Positions 22,737-33,423 of a stretch of 64,000 nt of DNA are shown piece by piece. Position numbers and translations under genes: made by a program. The number at the start of each line of letters is the position of its first letter. Within the stretch, counting starts at the first letter, position 1. A model generated the notes under the pieces. The model was given only the letters and a program-made list of their open reading frames with translations, ran no database searches and had not been told where the DNA came from. This DNA comes from Anthoceros angustus (lineage: Eukaryota > Streptophyta > Anthocerotopsida > Anthocerotales > Anthocerotaceae). The DNA lies in NCBI GenBank assembly GCA_010909165.1, contig MU008178.1:1023869-1087868 (forward strand), given 5' to 3'.

Positions 22737-24846
22737 GCTGTGAGATCCTACCCACACATGTAGGCTTGTTTTGGGCAGTTTGTATTATGTGTCTCATGCG
22801 TATTTTGAGTGGGGCCACGGTACCAACGGTGGCCAAAAATTATTTGCCTCTCTGCCACATTTGTCTCAAGTGTGAATAACTGTAGTGAAACATTGGAGTA
22901 ATAAGGTTGTACATCTCTGTCTCCTGCTTCCCCTTCCATGGCACTAGACTAGTACTGCTGTGTCTGGACTGCACGTCACCTCGCATGGTAGCTCACGCAC
23001 AACTGCGTAACATCCCCATGTTATCACTATGTCCGTACAAGTCTGATGGATGGATAAGCGATGGATGACCAGATGCGTACACCCATCCATGACGAAAAAG
23101 TTAGAGATAGACTAGAACAGCCCTTCGGATTTGCAAGGGGTGCTCTCCTGCCTCCTTCTGTGGTTAGACCAAAACACAAGGACGCACCTTCTGACAAGCT
23201 GTCCACATGATGGTGTACCTTACAATAGGAGCTCCAAAAGGCGAAGCATATCACAGGCTGACTGTGTTCGATGCTGTCAGTCAAGGTCCCGCATTAACGC
23301 AGTGTACATACATAGACATGGGTACAAGTTACAACCATACATGTCATGATCCAGTAGAAGAAGAAGAAGAAGAATTTTATTTAAGTCCACTAAGGACGGA
23401 TTTCCGTCATGGGACTTGGTGTGCCTAAGCTACTTGCACCAAGGGCATCCACTCCCTTTAGGCACCCCATCTAAGTACCGATCCAAGCTCAGGATGCTTA
23501 ACCACGGCATTGTTATAAATGTGTCTCCATTTGGCCTAGGCCATTTGGTCACAGTAGCCATGATCCTCAACGAACTCTGTGGTGCACCATGCACTAAATA
23601 AAATTGAACAGATGCCGCAGTTGGGCATCACACGATCACAGCCTACAGGCCTTTCCACTCGGTGCGCATCAAATCTGTAGACTCCGGGAATCTCGCTCCT
23701 AAAAATGTCCAGGGTTGAAAGAAATGTATCCATTCCTACAGAGCCTTGTCGCGTCGTGGGCTGCCTGCCAGGTTTTGCAGTGCAATCAACTGGCAACATC
23801 GTGTGAGAGGAGGTTGGGGTCCGGGGAACCAGGAATCTGGGGTTGGTACTGGATCAGATGAGGACTCGGAGTTGTGCTGCTTTGGTCTCCGTAGATGCGG
23901 TGAGTGCACTGACAATGCAACTAGGCTACATACACACATACATGTGTAGCTGGATGTCGACGGCAATGCCTGCAGGCTGCTGGCACTCCGAGTCTTGCGA
24001 ATGACCATCTTTCGCAGTGCATCTCAATTCTACATCTTTTTCATGTTTGTCAACGCACGCTTGGATAATTTTTGGGAGGCTAGTTGTCGGCAGGTTTGCG
24101 GAATTTTGGTTTTCAGTTCACCTGAAATGACAACTCGCGCTGCAGTGGGTGTGATTGCGATACGACACGAGAAGCTCGCACAGAGCTGGATCAGGGTGTA
24201 GCGGATTTCATCTTCAAGCCTTGAAATGCCCTCCGGCTACTCGGAGCTGAGCTGATGGATGTGCACACGCACGTACAGTTTCGACTCATGGACGGGAACG
24301 ATCGTGCGATAGGGTTGAGACAGTTGCAACATGCAGCGACTCTCGTCTGTTCTGGACACAACTCACACAAGGAGAACCGGAGCTTACCGTATGGAAAACC
24401 TTGGAAATCCGGGAAGAATGGGCGGCCTCGAGGGCACGGCTGTTTGGACACACTTAGTGACTGGGGTCGTTACACAGCGCAGCACTTCGATGGATTCGTA
24501 AGGAGTAATGGCATTCAGCGCCCCGGTGTCTGAACGTAAGTAGGCTATTCCTGGGAGTCGCTGGAAGGAGGGCACATGATCAAACTCTTATAACCATTCA
24601 GCCACTAAGTACAGGAAACAGTTCCCCATTTTTAAACCTCCGTCTCCATCCAACCATTACATGGGAAAAGCACTCAGCCGTTGTTGTCAGCTGTTCGCTG
24701 GGAACAGAAAGAACCCTCCGTGAACTTGGCATACAAAGAGGTCCTGTCCTGTGTGCAAGTGTTATACACTCACAAACCTGTGATACTTGCCCACAGAAAC
24801 AGACAAAGGCCCAGTTCTTGTGATTGGTAGCAATTTTTAATGGCTA
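22737..24846. other. Intergenic between convergent peroxidase and SDF2-like genes
   Basis: 2.1 kb with both 3' UTRs. A short AAG trinucleotide run lies near 23357-23374. The rest has no recognisable gene, RNA or transposon end. Confidence 0.5.
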
Positions 24847-26501
24847 TCATTCTGAGGCTGTACGGCCAGATGGAAAATAGACACCCTCTGCTGCAACCCA
24901 GATGCTTTGGGATGTCTTCTTCGTCACCCCGCACACCTGCCACACAGAGAACTAACTACAAGTGAGCAAGTGCTCCTTCAAGACGGCTGTACAGCATCAG
25001 GACAGGAGTGGTTCAGCAGTTGTGGCACGTGAGACATACCTCTTGCTGGCCAGCAACAATGCGACTGTATTTCTTGTCGTGGCTGTGCAAATAGCCACCA
25101 GTATCTACATGTTGTAGCCGGACCTTCTGATCCCTAAGCCACACGTCTTCCTTGCCTTCGATTTCAAGCCTAGCATGATAATCGAACAAAATAAGACTTC
25201 TCCATAGCTAACAGATTTAAGTCAGACAACTTCAAATTGCTCTAGCTGGACAGCTGCATCCAAATCAACAAGATAGCATAGCAAAGACTTATGAATGGAT
25301 GGAAGACCATCAGCCAACACGTTGATCACTCTATCTGAGGCTAACATGACATGAAAATACACTACCTCCAATGATCTCCGGTGTCACTTTGGCCATCTCC
25401 TCCAAAGCAACTCACCTGCAATGTGGCGGACACGAAGTGAAACCCCTAGTAACATAAGGACCGACAATGAGTCACAACCTATGTGTGGTAGGATGTGCCA
25501 GAGATTTTACCTCCAAATTCCCAGAGATGGGAGATTGGTGAAGATGGCTGTGCAGCCATTTCCTTGTCCGAGCGTGTTGTAATCGCACTGTTGAACCATC
25601 CGGAATCAGCTCTCCCTGTCGAGGTTCACCACCTACAAGGTGTACCACCTGGGAAGACAAGCCCGTTCAGTTTAGATTTCACAACTGATACTGCAAGCAG
25701 CTCATCCAGTAGCCTACAAGCTTTTGTGAAAATAGCCTACAAGCAATTGAAACCCTCACCCAGTAGCTGTTAGCATCCTCCACGCCAGGAAAGCCAGTAA
25801 CAGATTGCTGCCCGCTCCCCGTCCCATAGGGCACCTCATGGGAGTGCAACCGAAACTTGGTTTTGTCATGCATCAGCTTGATCAAGCTGCCGTGAGTAAC
25901 CTGGAACACAAATTGGTGACAATATCAAAATTCCCACAACTCCGTCGAGTGCAAATACACAAACCTAACCCTACAAGCCAATTCACGACAGACAGACACC
26001 AACCTCTGAGCCCTCAGGCGCAGCATCAACCACTGTGGGGGTGGGAGCATCTTGGAAAGGTGTGGTTCCTCCCAACATAATGCAGACCACAATGGCCAGC
26101 GTCGAGAACGCCATCCCTAACAGCGATATAAGCAACAAGTGTGAACTCCAGAGAGGAGGAGGCTTCTTCGGCTGGGCACGACTCCTTTTGCGTGAGGGCT
26201 GCGTGGCAGATCTGGCAGAGGCCGTGGGGGTGGGTGGAGGGACCTGCTGCCCCCGCGGCCTCGGCTGTGCACCCTCGGCCAGAATGCCAGATCGTTCACC
26301 CCTGCCTGCTGGAGCCGTCCGACCGTAATTCCCCCCCGCGTCTGAAAAGGCTTTACCTCCCGGTTCCCCACCTTCTGATGCTCTCGGTGGTTGGTCAGTC
26401 CGCGGAGGCAAACCACCGTTCGCCTTTCCTGCAGTTCCCTCGTTTGGTGTTCGCTGACTCGTCATTGGCTGCTGGACGTGGCCTTCGCGAGCTGGCACCA
26501 T
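24847..26501 (-). CDS. SDF2-like MIR-domain protein with N-terminal membrane anchor
   Basis: Six exons on the minus strand: 26004-26501, 25760-25900, 25511-25648, 25366-25415, 25040-25169 and 24847-24936, giving 348 residues. Residues about 167-345 match plant SDF2: three MIR repeats with LIKLMHDKTKFRLHSH, GSGQQSVTGFP, RTRKWLHSHLH, SPISGNLEVSCFG and VCGVTKKTSQSIWVA. SDF2 acts in the ER lumen with chaperones in folding and quality control. Known plant SDF2 has only a short signal peptide and about 220 residues. Here residues 1-120 are a Pro/Gly/Arg-rich tail ending in a basic patch (PSRKRSRAQPKKPP), followed by one hydrophobic segment (about 121-143). I infer a type II membrane protein with the MIR domain in the lumen. 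The start is the first in-frame ATG; the longer frame begins with GTG. There is no C-terminal HDEL-type signal. Confidence 0.85.
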
Positions 26502-28142
26502 TTTATTGGTTGCAAACTTGGATACCTGAGCAGCCACCTGGGACGTTCGCTCCGGGTTTGTTCGATATCCGTAAAACCCCCTTTATACCATGTTTAAGTC
26601 GTAAATATTGGCGATTGGAGAACTGTACCTAAAGCTGGACTGACTGGACCTTGCAGCGCAAGCCCGGTTTCCGAACCGGTCCAAAAGGGTTTTTATTTCT
26701 TCTACAAAGAATTCAGGTAAAGGATATGAAGCGTCCTGGCTCCTGGGTTTCATCGGTCCAAGCTTGTCGCCCTGTGCCCCAAGTACAGACAAGAATGAGC
26801 GTTTTCCATTAGCTATCAGCATCAGCACACGGTTGCACCTCAGTTTTCATCGAGATAGGTTTGGACTGCTGGAGAGTGACAATGTCACGGAGATAGGTTT
26901 GGAGCATAGGATTGTGTCATTTTCAAAGAGATGAGCTTGGAGTATGGAAGAATGGCAAGTTTACGGAATTCCGAGCCGAGGAGAGTGCCGACTTGGATAG
27001 CCCCCGCCTAACCTACGCCTCAACATCTGGAGACACGAAAAAAGGTTTACAACACGCGCATCATAAAATGGTTAAACAATACACGCATCAAAACACTACG
27101 ACAACGACTTCATAACTTCAAAGACTTCAAAGACTTCATAACTGCAAAGACTTCATAACACATTTTTCAACTTCACTTACAACCTCACGCTGTGATGTAC
27201 ACATTACAGCCGTTAAAATTTTGAGAGCTTTGAAATGTTTGAAATTTTGAGAGCTTTGAAATGTTTTAAAATATCTAAGTATAATTTTCTGTAAATCTGA
27301 GAGTTATGAAATGTTATAAAACTTTTAGGAGCTAGCTTCCATGCTATACTATGTGCACAAGCCAAATTGATGTTATATGACCAATTTGACATAATAAATA
27401 TATTTTTAAATATATATCAAAATATGAATAATATGATCCAAGATAACAAATTGACGACATGCATTTATAACTCATTTACAATATGCAGGTACTACGATAT
27501 TTTATTACTCTTCCCTAATATGCTTTAGACGATATATGTAATATATTTGCAATATGTAGTTATATTTTATTTGTATTTAGAATCAAAATAATCATATCTA
27601 AATTAAAAAAATTATCTAATATTTTCATGTATTATATACGGAACAAGTAAGAAGCCATACATAAAAGGAATAACTCTAGATAGTTAGTAAGTTAAGAGGT
27701 TAATGGTGATGAGACTTTGCTTAGAGCTAAGGAAAGCTAGCCTAATTAAGGCAATTACTTAGAGGTGAAGTAAGCCTCCCTATACAAAGGGATGAGGCTA
27801 GTCCTGAAAAGTTTTCGGTATCACTTGCACCACACTCTTGTTGAGAAGGATTGAGGTGCTTAGAGTCTATGTGTGTAAAAGATCTTTCAGGAGGAGATCA
27901 AGAGGAGATTGCACATTGACTCCTTAGCATAGACCACAACTATTGGCCAATGCTCATCCCTCCAAAGGACTTCCATGCTTTCAAGGGTAGGTTAATCATC
28001 TTCACATTCAGTTGTGATGCTTGAATAAGCAAAGGTTGAGTTATTCATACAACCAAAGGTGGACTTGTTCTTGCTTAGCCTTGGTGTACGAGTCTTTGGG
28101 AAATATCAATCGACTTAAAGAATAGGTGTTCAAGGAGGAAGG
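26502..28142. other. SDF2-like upstream region, then AT-rich sequence
   Basis: The first 400 bp should hold the promoter of the SDF2-like gene. From about 27.1 kb the sequence becomes strongly AT-rich, with short direct repeats (ACTTCAAAG near 27118-27160; GAGAGCTTTGAAATGTT near 27222-27260). It is likely old transposon sequence. No coding region is recognised. Confidence 0.5.
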
Positions 28143-28701
28143 TGTCATGCCGTGTGACACTAATCTCTGCACTTGGATTTAGTGTTTGATTAGCATTAAG
28201 TAATCTAATCACTTATCTTTAAGTAAGTAATTAGTACTGAGCTTATGTTAATTAAGCGTCGATTAGTGTTACTTAAATATGGTTAACAATAGCTAAGTGG
28301 ATAAGCTCAAGTAATAGGCTTTAGCATATTCCTTGCACATTATAGTGTATTCTTAGGATATTTCCGGCATATGCTGAAGCCAATAGGATATCTTAGGAAT
28401 ATGCCGATGCCAAGGGCTAGTATATATAGACCCTTTCATAGAGGATAAGCTGAGATCATACCTTGTCCTCTAGATATGCAATGCAAGAGTGTTGTGAGGA
28501 GGCCAAAGCTATGACTCCCGAGAGAGATGTGTGAGGAATTGTGGGTTGTTCTCGTGGGGAGAGTGTGTTTGTGCCACGACGTGCGAGCTACTCCATCCTA
28601 TTGTTATTGGTTTGCACCTATACTTGCGTATTAGATTTGTTTTGCTTGGTTGTCTGTTGAGGAAGTGCTCATATGAATGCAAGTGCTTACCTCGTGCGAC
28701 A
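28143..28701 (+). mobile_element. Solo LTR, TGTC...GACA family, with 4-bp target duplication
   Basis: 559 bp starting TGTCATGCCGTGTGACAC and ending CTCGTGCGACA. It is flanked by AAGG on both sides (28139-28142 and 28702-28705), which reads as a target-site duplication. A TATA box lies in CTAGTATATATAGACCC near 28420-28436. Related copies lie at 42957-43547 (inverted) and 56556-57887, with 3' ends near 54.9 and 56.5 kb. No internal retroelement sequence adjoins it, so it is a solo LTR left by recombination. Confidence 0.8.
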
Positions 28702-28705
28702 AAGG

Positions 28706-29107
28706 AAAGAATGCGAGGATGATGGATCCCTCCAGTTGGCGGATATGTCAAAACGGGCGGGTCTACAGTAGGCCGGACTCGGAGAAGGATGGAATCACTA
28801 TTGGTTCACTCAAGAAGGAGGTACAAGCCTCCAACTCGTCGGGCTTCAAGAATCCTTCCACCTCATGCTGGCTGAAAGCTCGACAAATAGGCGGCAGCTT
28901 CTCCCTAGCAAACCAATTGTGGTTTCATCCTTCTCCAAGGTCAGCCTACCTTAGGCTCGACGGACATGACGTATCTAACAACTGTAAAAATCCATTATCC
29001 TTGTTTTCTTTTCCTCCTCATTGAACACCTGTTCTTTAGGTCAATTAATATTTAGGAAACACTCCACCAAGCCTATCTTTGCTTTGCGACAAAGGCTATT
29101 ATTGAAC

Positions 29108-29167
<60 letters not shown>

Positions 29168-30034
29168 GTCCTAATCTTGGATGATTACTTAAAATATGTA
29201 GTTGATTCCTTGTTCTGTACACAACCTTTTCACTTCCATCTTCATACCATGCTCCTCTTGTATGATGTAAATCATATTTCAAAGTAGGTGAAGAAGATGT
29301 GTTATTAGATGTCGGCAGAATGTTAGAGTTTGATTGTTTAGATAATGAAATATCCAATTTATCAAAAAAATTTAATTAAATTAAAAATTTTATGTTTTAA
29401 AATTCCTATTTCAGTATTAGTTTCTAGAACTTTGAAGATGACTTATTTCTGATCTATTGTTAACAAGAATGTTGTGAGTTGCTATTATCCTACGGGTTAG
29501 AAATTGAGGAAGCAATAGGGCCAGCACACATATTAGGAATATGTAATGAAAGATTAATTCTAATGCCTTGACGTGCATTGGATTAAAAACTCATAGTAAA
29601 GCACGTTTGGCAAGGTTGGTTAGCTTTCCTTGATCTGCATTTGTAGTAAGGTCAGAGACAATGAAATTTGCTATGTAGATATAGGTCTCTTTTATTGTTC
29701 TGTCTATAACCTCTGGTTTTCTATTACTTCTAAACTTGTGACTCCTATTTACTACTTCTGCCCACTTCTTCGGGATGCCCTTCATGTCTGTGACTTTGAA
29801 GGTGAATACTTCGCTGAATTCCCCTAGTAGCTATTTGAGCCCTTCCCTCAGGTCCTTCGACATGCCCTTCTTGAACTTTAGGAACTTGCCTGGCCTCACC
29901 TCCACATCTTCCACATCGTCAGGATTCACCGTATCACGTTCCCGTGCTGCCTCACTACGTCCGAACCCTTCGTCCTCCATTCGTGGATGATCCTCGCGCA
30001 TTCCCCATTCCCGAAAAAGCTCGTCATAGGTGAA
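28706..30034. other. Non-coding AT-rich stretch
   Basis: No gene recognised. It contains a (TTA)n microsatellite at about 29105-29165 and AT-rich sequence on both sides. The last part (29.9-30.03 kb) is probably the degenerate continuation of the retroelement relic that follows. Confidence 0.5.
29105..29165. repeat. (ATT)n microsatellite
   Basis: About 60 bp of uninterrupted ATT/TTA trinucleotides. Any open frame through it (poly-Asn or poly-Ile) is an artefact. Confidence 0.95.
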
Positions 30035-30577
30035 TCAAGTAACCCCTTCAATGTCCGCCGCCTCCTCGTCAGCGTGGTCCGGCTCCTCCTTGTCAACGTC
30101 CAGTGCTTGGCTCGTTGAGGCGTCCACCCGGAAGCAGTCAATCACCTCCGCTCCAAAGGCGTCCCTTCGATAATCCATCTCTTCCTCGGACCACCGGATT
30201 TTGGAGAAGGGGTATGCTTCGTGCGTGCTGTCGCATTCGGCATCAGTAGTGTCCTCGGCGGAGGTATACCCGTCAGTGGTGCTCGCAGTCTCCCCACAGT
30301 ACGTGTTCTTGCTCCAGGTGATCGCCACTCTTCCTTCTCTCACCTTGGGATCCCAGTCCACCGGTTTGAAGTGGATTTCTTTCCTTCCGAAGTGCAGTTT
30401 CGTTTGAGCCAGACCGAGCCAGGGTCGTCCCACCAGCACCTCATACCCCAAGGGTCCTCTAGGTTTGATGACTACGAAATCCAACGTATACGGTGCGCCA
30501 GCTATGTAGTATGTGAAGGAGGGGGACCTGGCTTCCTTTACGACAGTCGCCACATATATTTTCCAGGCAAGCTTCAC
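30035..30577 (-). pseudogene. Ty3-type retrotransposon aspartic protease relic
   Basis: A 181-codon open frame. The segment LDFVVIKPRGPLGYEVLVGRPWL has the spacing and the L-V-GRPWL end typical of retropepsins in plant Ty3 Gag-Pol. The catalytic DTG/DSG should lie upstream and is missing. The downstream acidic region (TSAEDTTDAECDSTHE) resembles the spacer before reverse transcriptase. I take it as a truncated relic on the minus strand. Confidence 0.6.
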
Positions 30578-30660
30578 CTAAGATGGATGGGCCCATACCA
30601 AGTGGTGCAGATAGGACCACGCCGGGAACTGGCCATGGGGCCACTCGCACGTGCATAGTG
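30558..30660 (+). pseudogene. Ty3 integrase C-terminal relic
   Basis: On the plus strand, LHLRWMGPYQVVQIGPRRELA followed by a stop matches the GPY/F module at the end of Ty3 integrases (LRWxGPYxV). It overlaps by about 20 bp the protease relic read on the opposite strand, so two elements of opposite orientation join here. Confidence 0.5.
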
Positions 30661-31260
30661 AGCAGGCAATAAGACCGATTTAGGAGTGTAATAAAGGCAC
30701 TACCTCGGAACGTAGTGTAAGAGGGGGGTTGCCATCCCAGTAAAGTGATCTTTCTTTTAGGGTTGATGCCGCGTTACACTTGCAGACTTTTGTGAGTCCA
30801 GTACTAACGCGAGTCCCGAGTCACTGAGTGAGTGGACTACTCTGGAGAGAATTATCTAGATTCTGGTGACGGACCCTAACGCATGGTGGTGAGTGCAGGT
30901 GTGGAGAACCCAGGACCCCTACTCTTCCGTGGCAGGATCCCGACGGCCGGCGGACCGGAACGGGCGTAGTTAATTAGTCACCAGAGAGGGCGTGTAGAGC
31001 CTGGACTGGACGGACTGGTGAACGCAACGCGAAGGTGCTGCAACCCACACACACCGGGACATGCAATTTCAACAAGACACCTCTGGGTGCGGACGAGGAC
31101 GACAAGAGGGGAACGACGAAGGAGCTAAGAGAGAGAGAGAGAGAGAGAATCTTGGAACGAGAACGAGTCCTTAAACATTCGGCCATACCGGGCCTGTACA
31201 GTAATGTACTAGTGAGATGCAACGTAAATCGCGCGGTTGTAACCCGGTGCGTGATATGGA
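30661..31260 (+). repeat. LTR-like terminal sequence, family 2, copy 1
   Basis: It follows the integrase relic directly. It shares blocks with 52336-52780: GTGTAATAAAGG, a GTAGTRTAAGAGG motif, GTTGATSSCG, a CTTGCAGAC block, GCGGACCCTAACG-like sequence, and a late ACG(A/G)GTCCTTAA block. The order is kept but spacing differs. I read it as the R/U5 side of an LTR. The exact ends are not determined. Confidence 0.45.
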
Positions 31261-33423
31261 CGCTGGGGGTGTAGTGGGTAATACAAACCCTGGATCGGCT
31301 GTGAAGCGGATAGTCAATCTAAAAGTGGTTCCTCCACCTCACGGTTCGGTCTGCAGTGCGACCGCGGAAGACGTGCGAGGCGGACGGTGTCGACCGCAGC
31401 TGGAAGCTGTTAGCGGGTAGCCGAGCGCAGATGAAGGGTAAGTTAGGCGAGCCGAGTAGGAAATCGCAAGCGAACGGGAGGATCATTTCCTTGGGAATGG
31501 ACCCCATACCACAACGACACGTGGTCAGTGTACGCCCGGCTGGCCTTCAGCAAAAGTAGTACCACAACGGGATTGATCGGCTCCGGGAGGTTGGAAGCTG
31601 AGTCTCGGAAATGACTGTCTTCTTTCACGATTCGTGGGTACGTAAGAGCTTGGCCGCGTTCAGGCCAAGAACCCATGCAGTAACAAACTGTGGCTACTGG
31701 TTATGAGGTTCTTTACACGTTTCTACATGTCTAATTTCCTATTTATGTATTTACCTAATTAATCATGTGCGCGTTATTACGGATCCCGTTCCATTCGTTC
31801 TTGACATGCTTTTGTGTCCCGAGTCTATCTGGATCCAAGCTGGTCATCTGCTGTGACATATGGTATCATGGCTTAAGGTCTCACGGTCTCATATACCGCA
31901 AGGTCTCAAGGACTGCTATCTCAAGGTCTCACAGTATGAAACACAGACTTGCATCTTAAGGTCTCACATCTTGCATCTTGATGTCTCACTTGAACAAAAA
32001 CTCATATAGTGGCTCATGGTCTTAAGATGCGGGCCTCAAGGCCTCACTCTAGCTACGGCATACGCTATCATACTCTAAGAAATGCGGCCTTACATAGGTC
32101 TTATTTTAAGAAACGTCTTTCATGGCTCAAGGGCTTACTCTAAGAGGTTTTATTTTAAGAAACATCTTCCATGGCTTAAGGGCTTACTCTAAGAAACACG
32201 GCCATAAATATGGCTCAAGGTCTTACCCCAAAAAACAAGGCCTTGCAACCTCAAGGTCTAATTGACCAAAAACCCTCAGAAAATTTCCAGGGAGTATGGA
32301 AGTAACACTTATAGAGCGTTAACATTTATATAAGGCACATTTTTCGAGGGTAGAGTGTATCTCAAACTACCGTTACGTGAGCCCACCTCCCCGTGTGACA
32401 GGGGCAGTGGGGATGCAGACCTTCCGTGAATGTATGCCCTAAATGTATGAAAACTTTCTTTCCCACCCTGCACGAACATTTTCCATTCCACGAACTGGAT
32501 CCAGACTCCCTCCATACGGGATATGATGGATGAGAGGCCATGCAGGCCATCGGCGGCGGCCTATGTGACGAGGCAGCAGCAGGCCGGGCCGAGGGCCGAG
32601 GGCCCCAAAAGAATCCAGAGCTGGAGAAGGCACGGCCGACACGCGGTCGGTGCAGCCCACCACGGCAGCGCGTTTGGAGGTCCACGAGGACGCGTGTCCA
32701 GCTCGGATCTCGCGTGCTCACGCGAACCCGCTCGAGGAGTAAAATAAAAACACGTATATCTGTGCACAATAATAAGTGTGTCAGGAGGCGGGCGTGGAAT
32801 GGATGCAGGATTCCAGTTCCAGAAGCACCTCGGAGGCCCTCCGCTGACAGTTACAGTGACACCGCTCTAGCCTGCCGCACATGGGTCAGGATGGCCAGGT
32901 TTGGCAGGGCCTCCAGTCTAATCTCCCTCTCCCTGGGATGGAAGTTGAGGGAACGATCCAGCATCGTACTCCTGGCGTGAAGAAACCCCACCGCGGGCCG
33001 GCGATCCGATCGCTCTTGGGCGGGTCGAGCTCCAGCTGGTGCGGGCCCTCTGCACTGCGAATGCGTCGCCCTGGGCTGCGTGTGTGTCGCCCAACTTGGC
33101 CAGCATGGGGGATGAGGTCTTGAGTCGCTGCTCCCGTCATCCGTGCCACTCGGATTTGATCGCTACTGCGTCCTGGATATGGCCCGGATAGGGGACGCCG
33201 GTTGCCGCTGCCCGGAAGCCACAGCCTGAGCAGTTTCGCCGCCGCCGCCCTCGCCGCCTGCTGTGCTAGGCTGCGGGCATTGCCTGCCAGAGGGGTCCGT
33301 GGGCCGGGGGGAGCTTGGAGTTGACGGTAGCCAGGGTTGCTGGGTTCGGGCCGCCATGGCGGCGCACTGAGCTTGGCCGAGGTGGGTCAGCAAGGGCAAT
33401 TTTGGGTGCTAGCTAGCTTCAGC
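31261..33423. other. Mixed repeat and upstream region of first dioxygenase
   Basis: From 31.26 to 31.86 kb: unassigned, possibly LTR. TGGTATCATGGC at 31860-31871 resembles the tRNA-Met primer site of plant LTR elements and follows GTGACATA. From 31.87 to 32.25 kb: irregular repeats of AAGGTCTCAC. From 32.5 to 33.42 kb: GC-rich sequence upstream of the dioxygenase start, with no recognised gene. Confidence 0.4.
31870..32250. repeat. Degenerate AAGGTCTCAC repeat zone
   Basis: Many copies of AAGGTCTCAC and variants (GGTCTCAAGG, GGCTTAAGG, GGGCTTACTCTAAGA), irregularly spaced. It looks like an expanded and decayed simple satellite next to a possible primer-binding site. Confidence 0.55.

Noticed and set aside
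31860-31871. tRNA-Met primer-binding site
   Set aside because: TGGTATCATGGC matches only the first eight bases well, and no clear 5' LTR end or Gag frame follows. Kept only as a remark.
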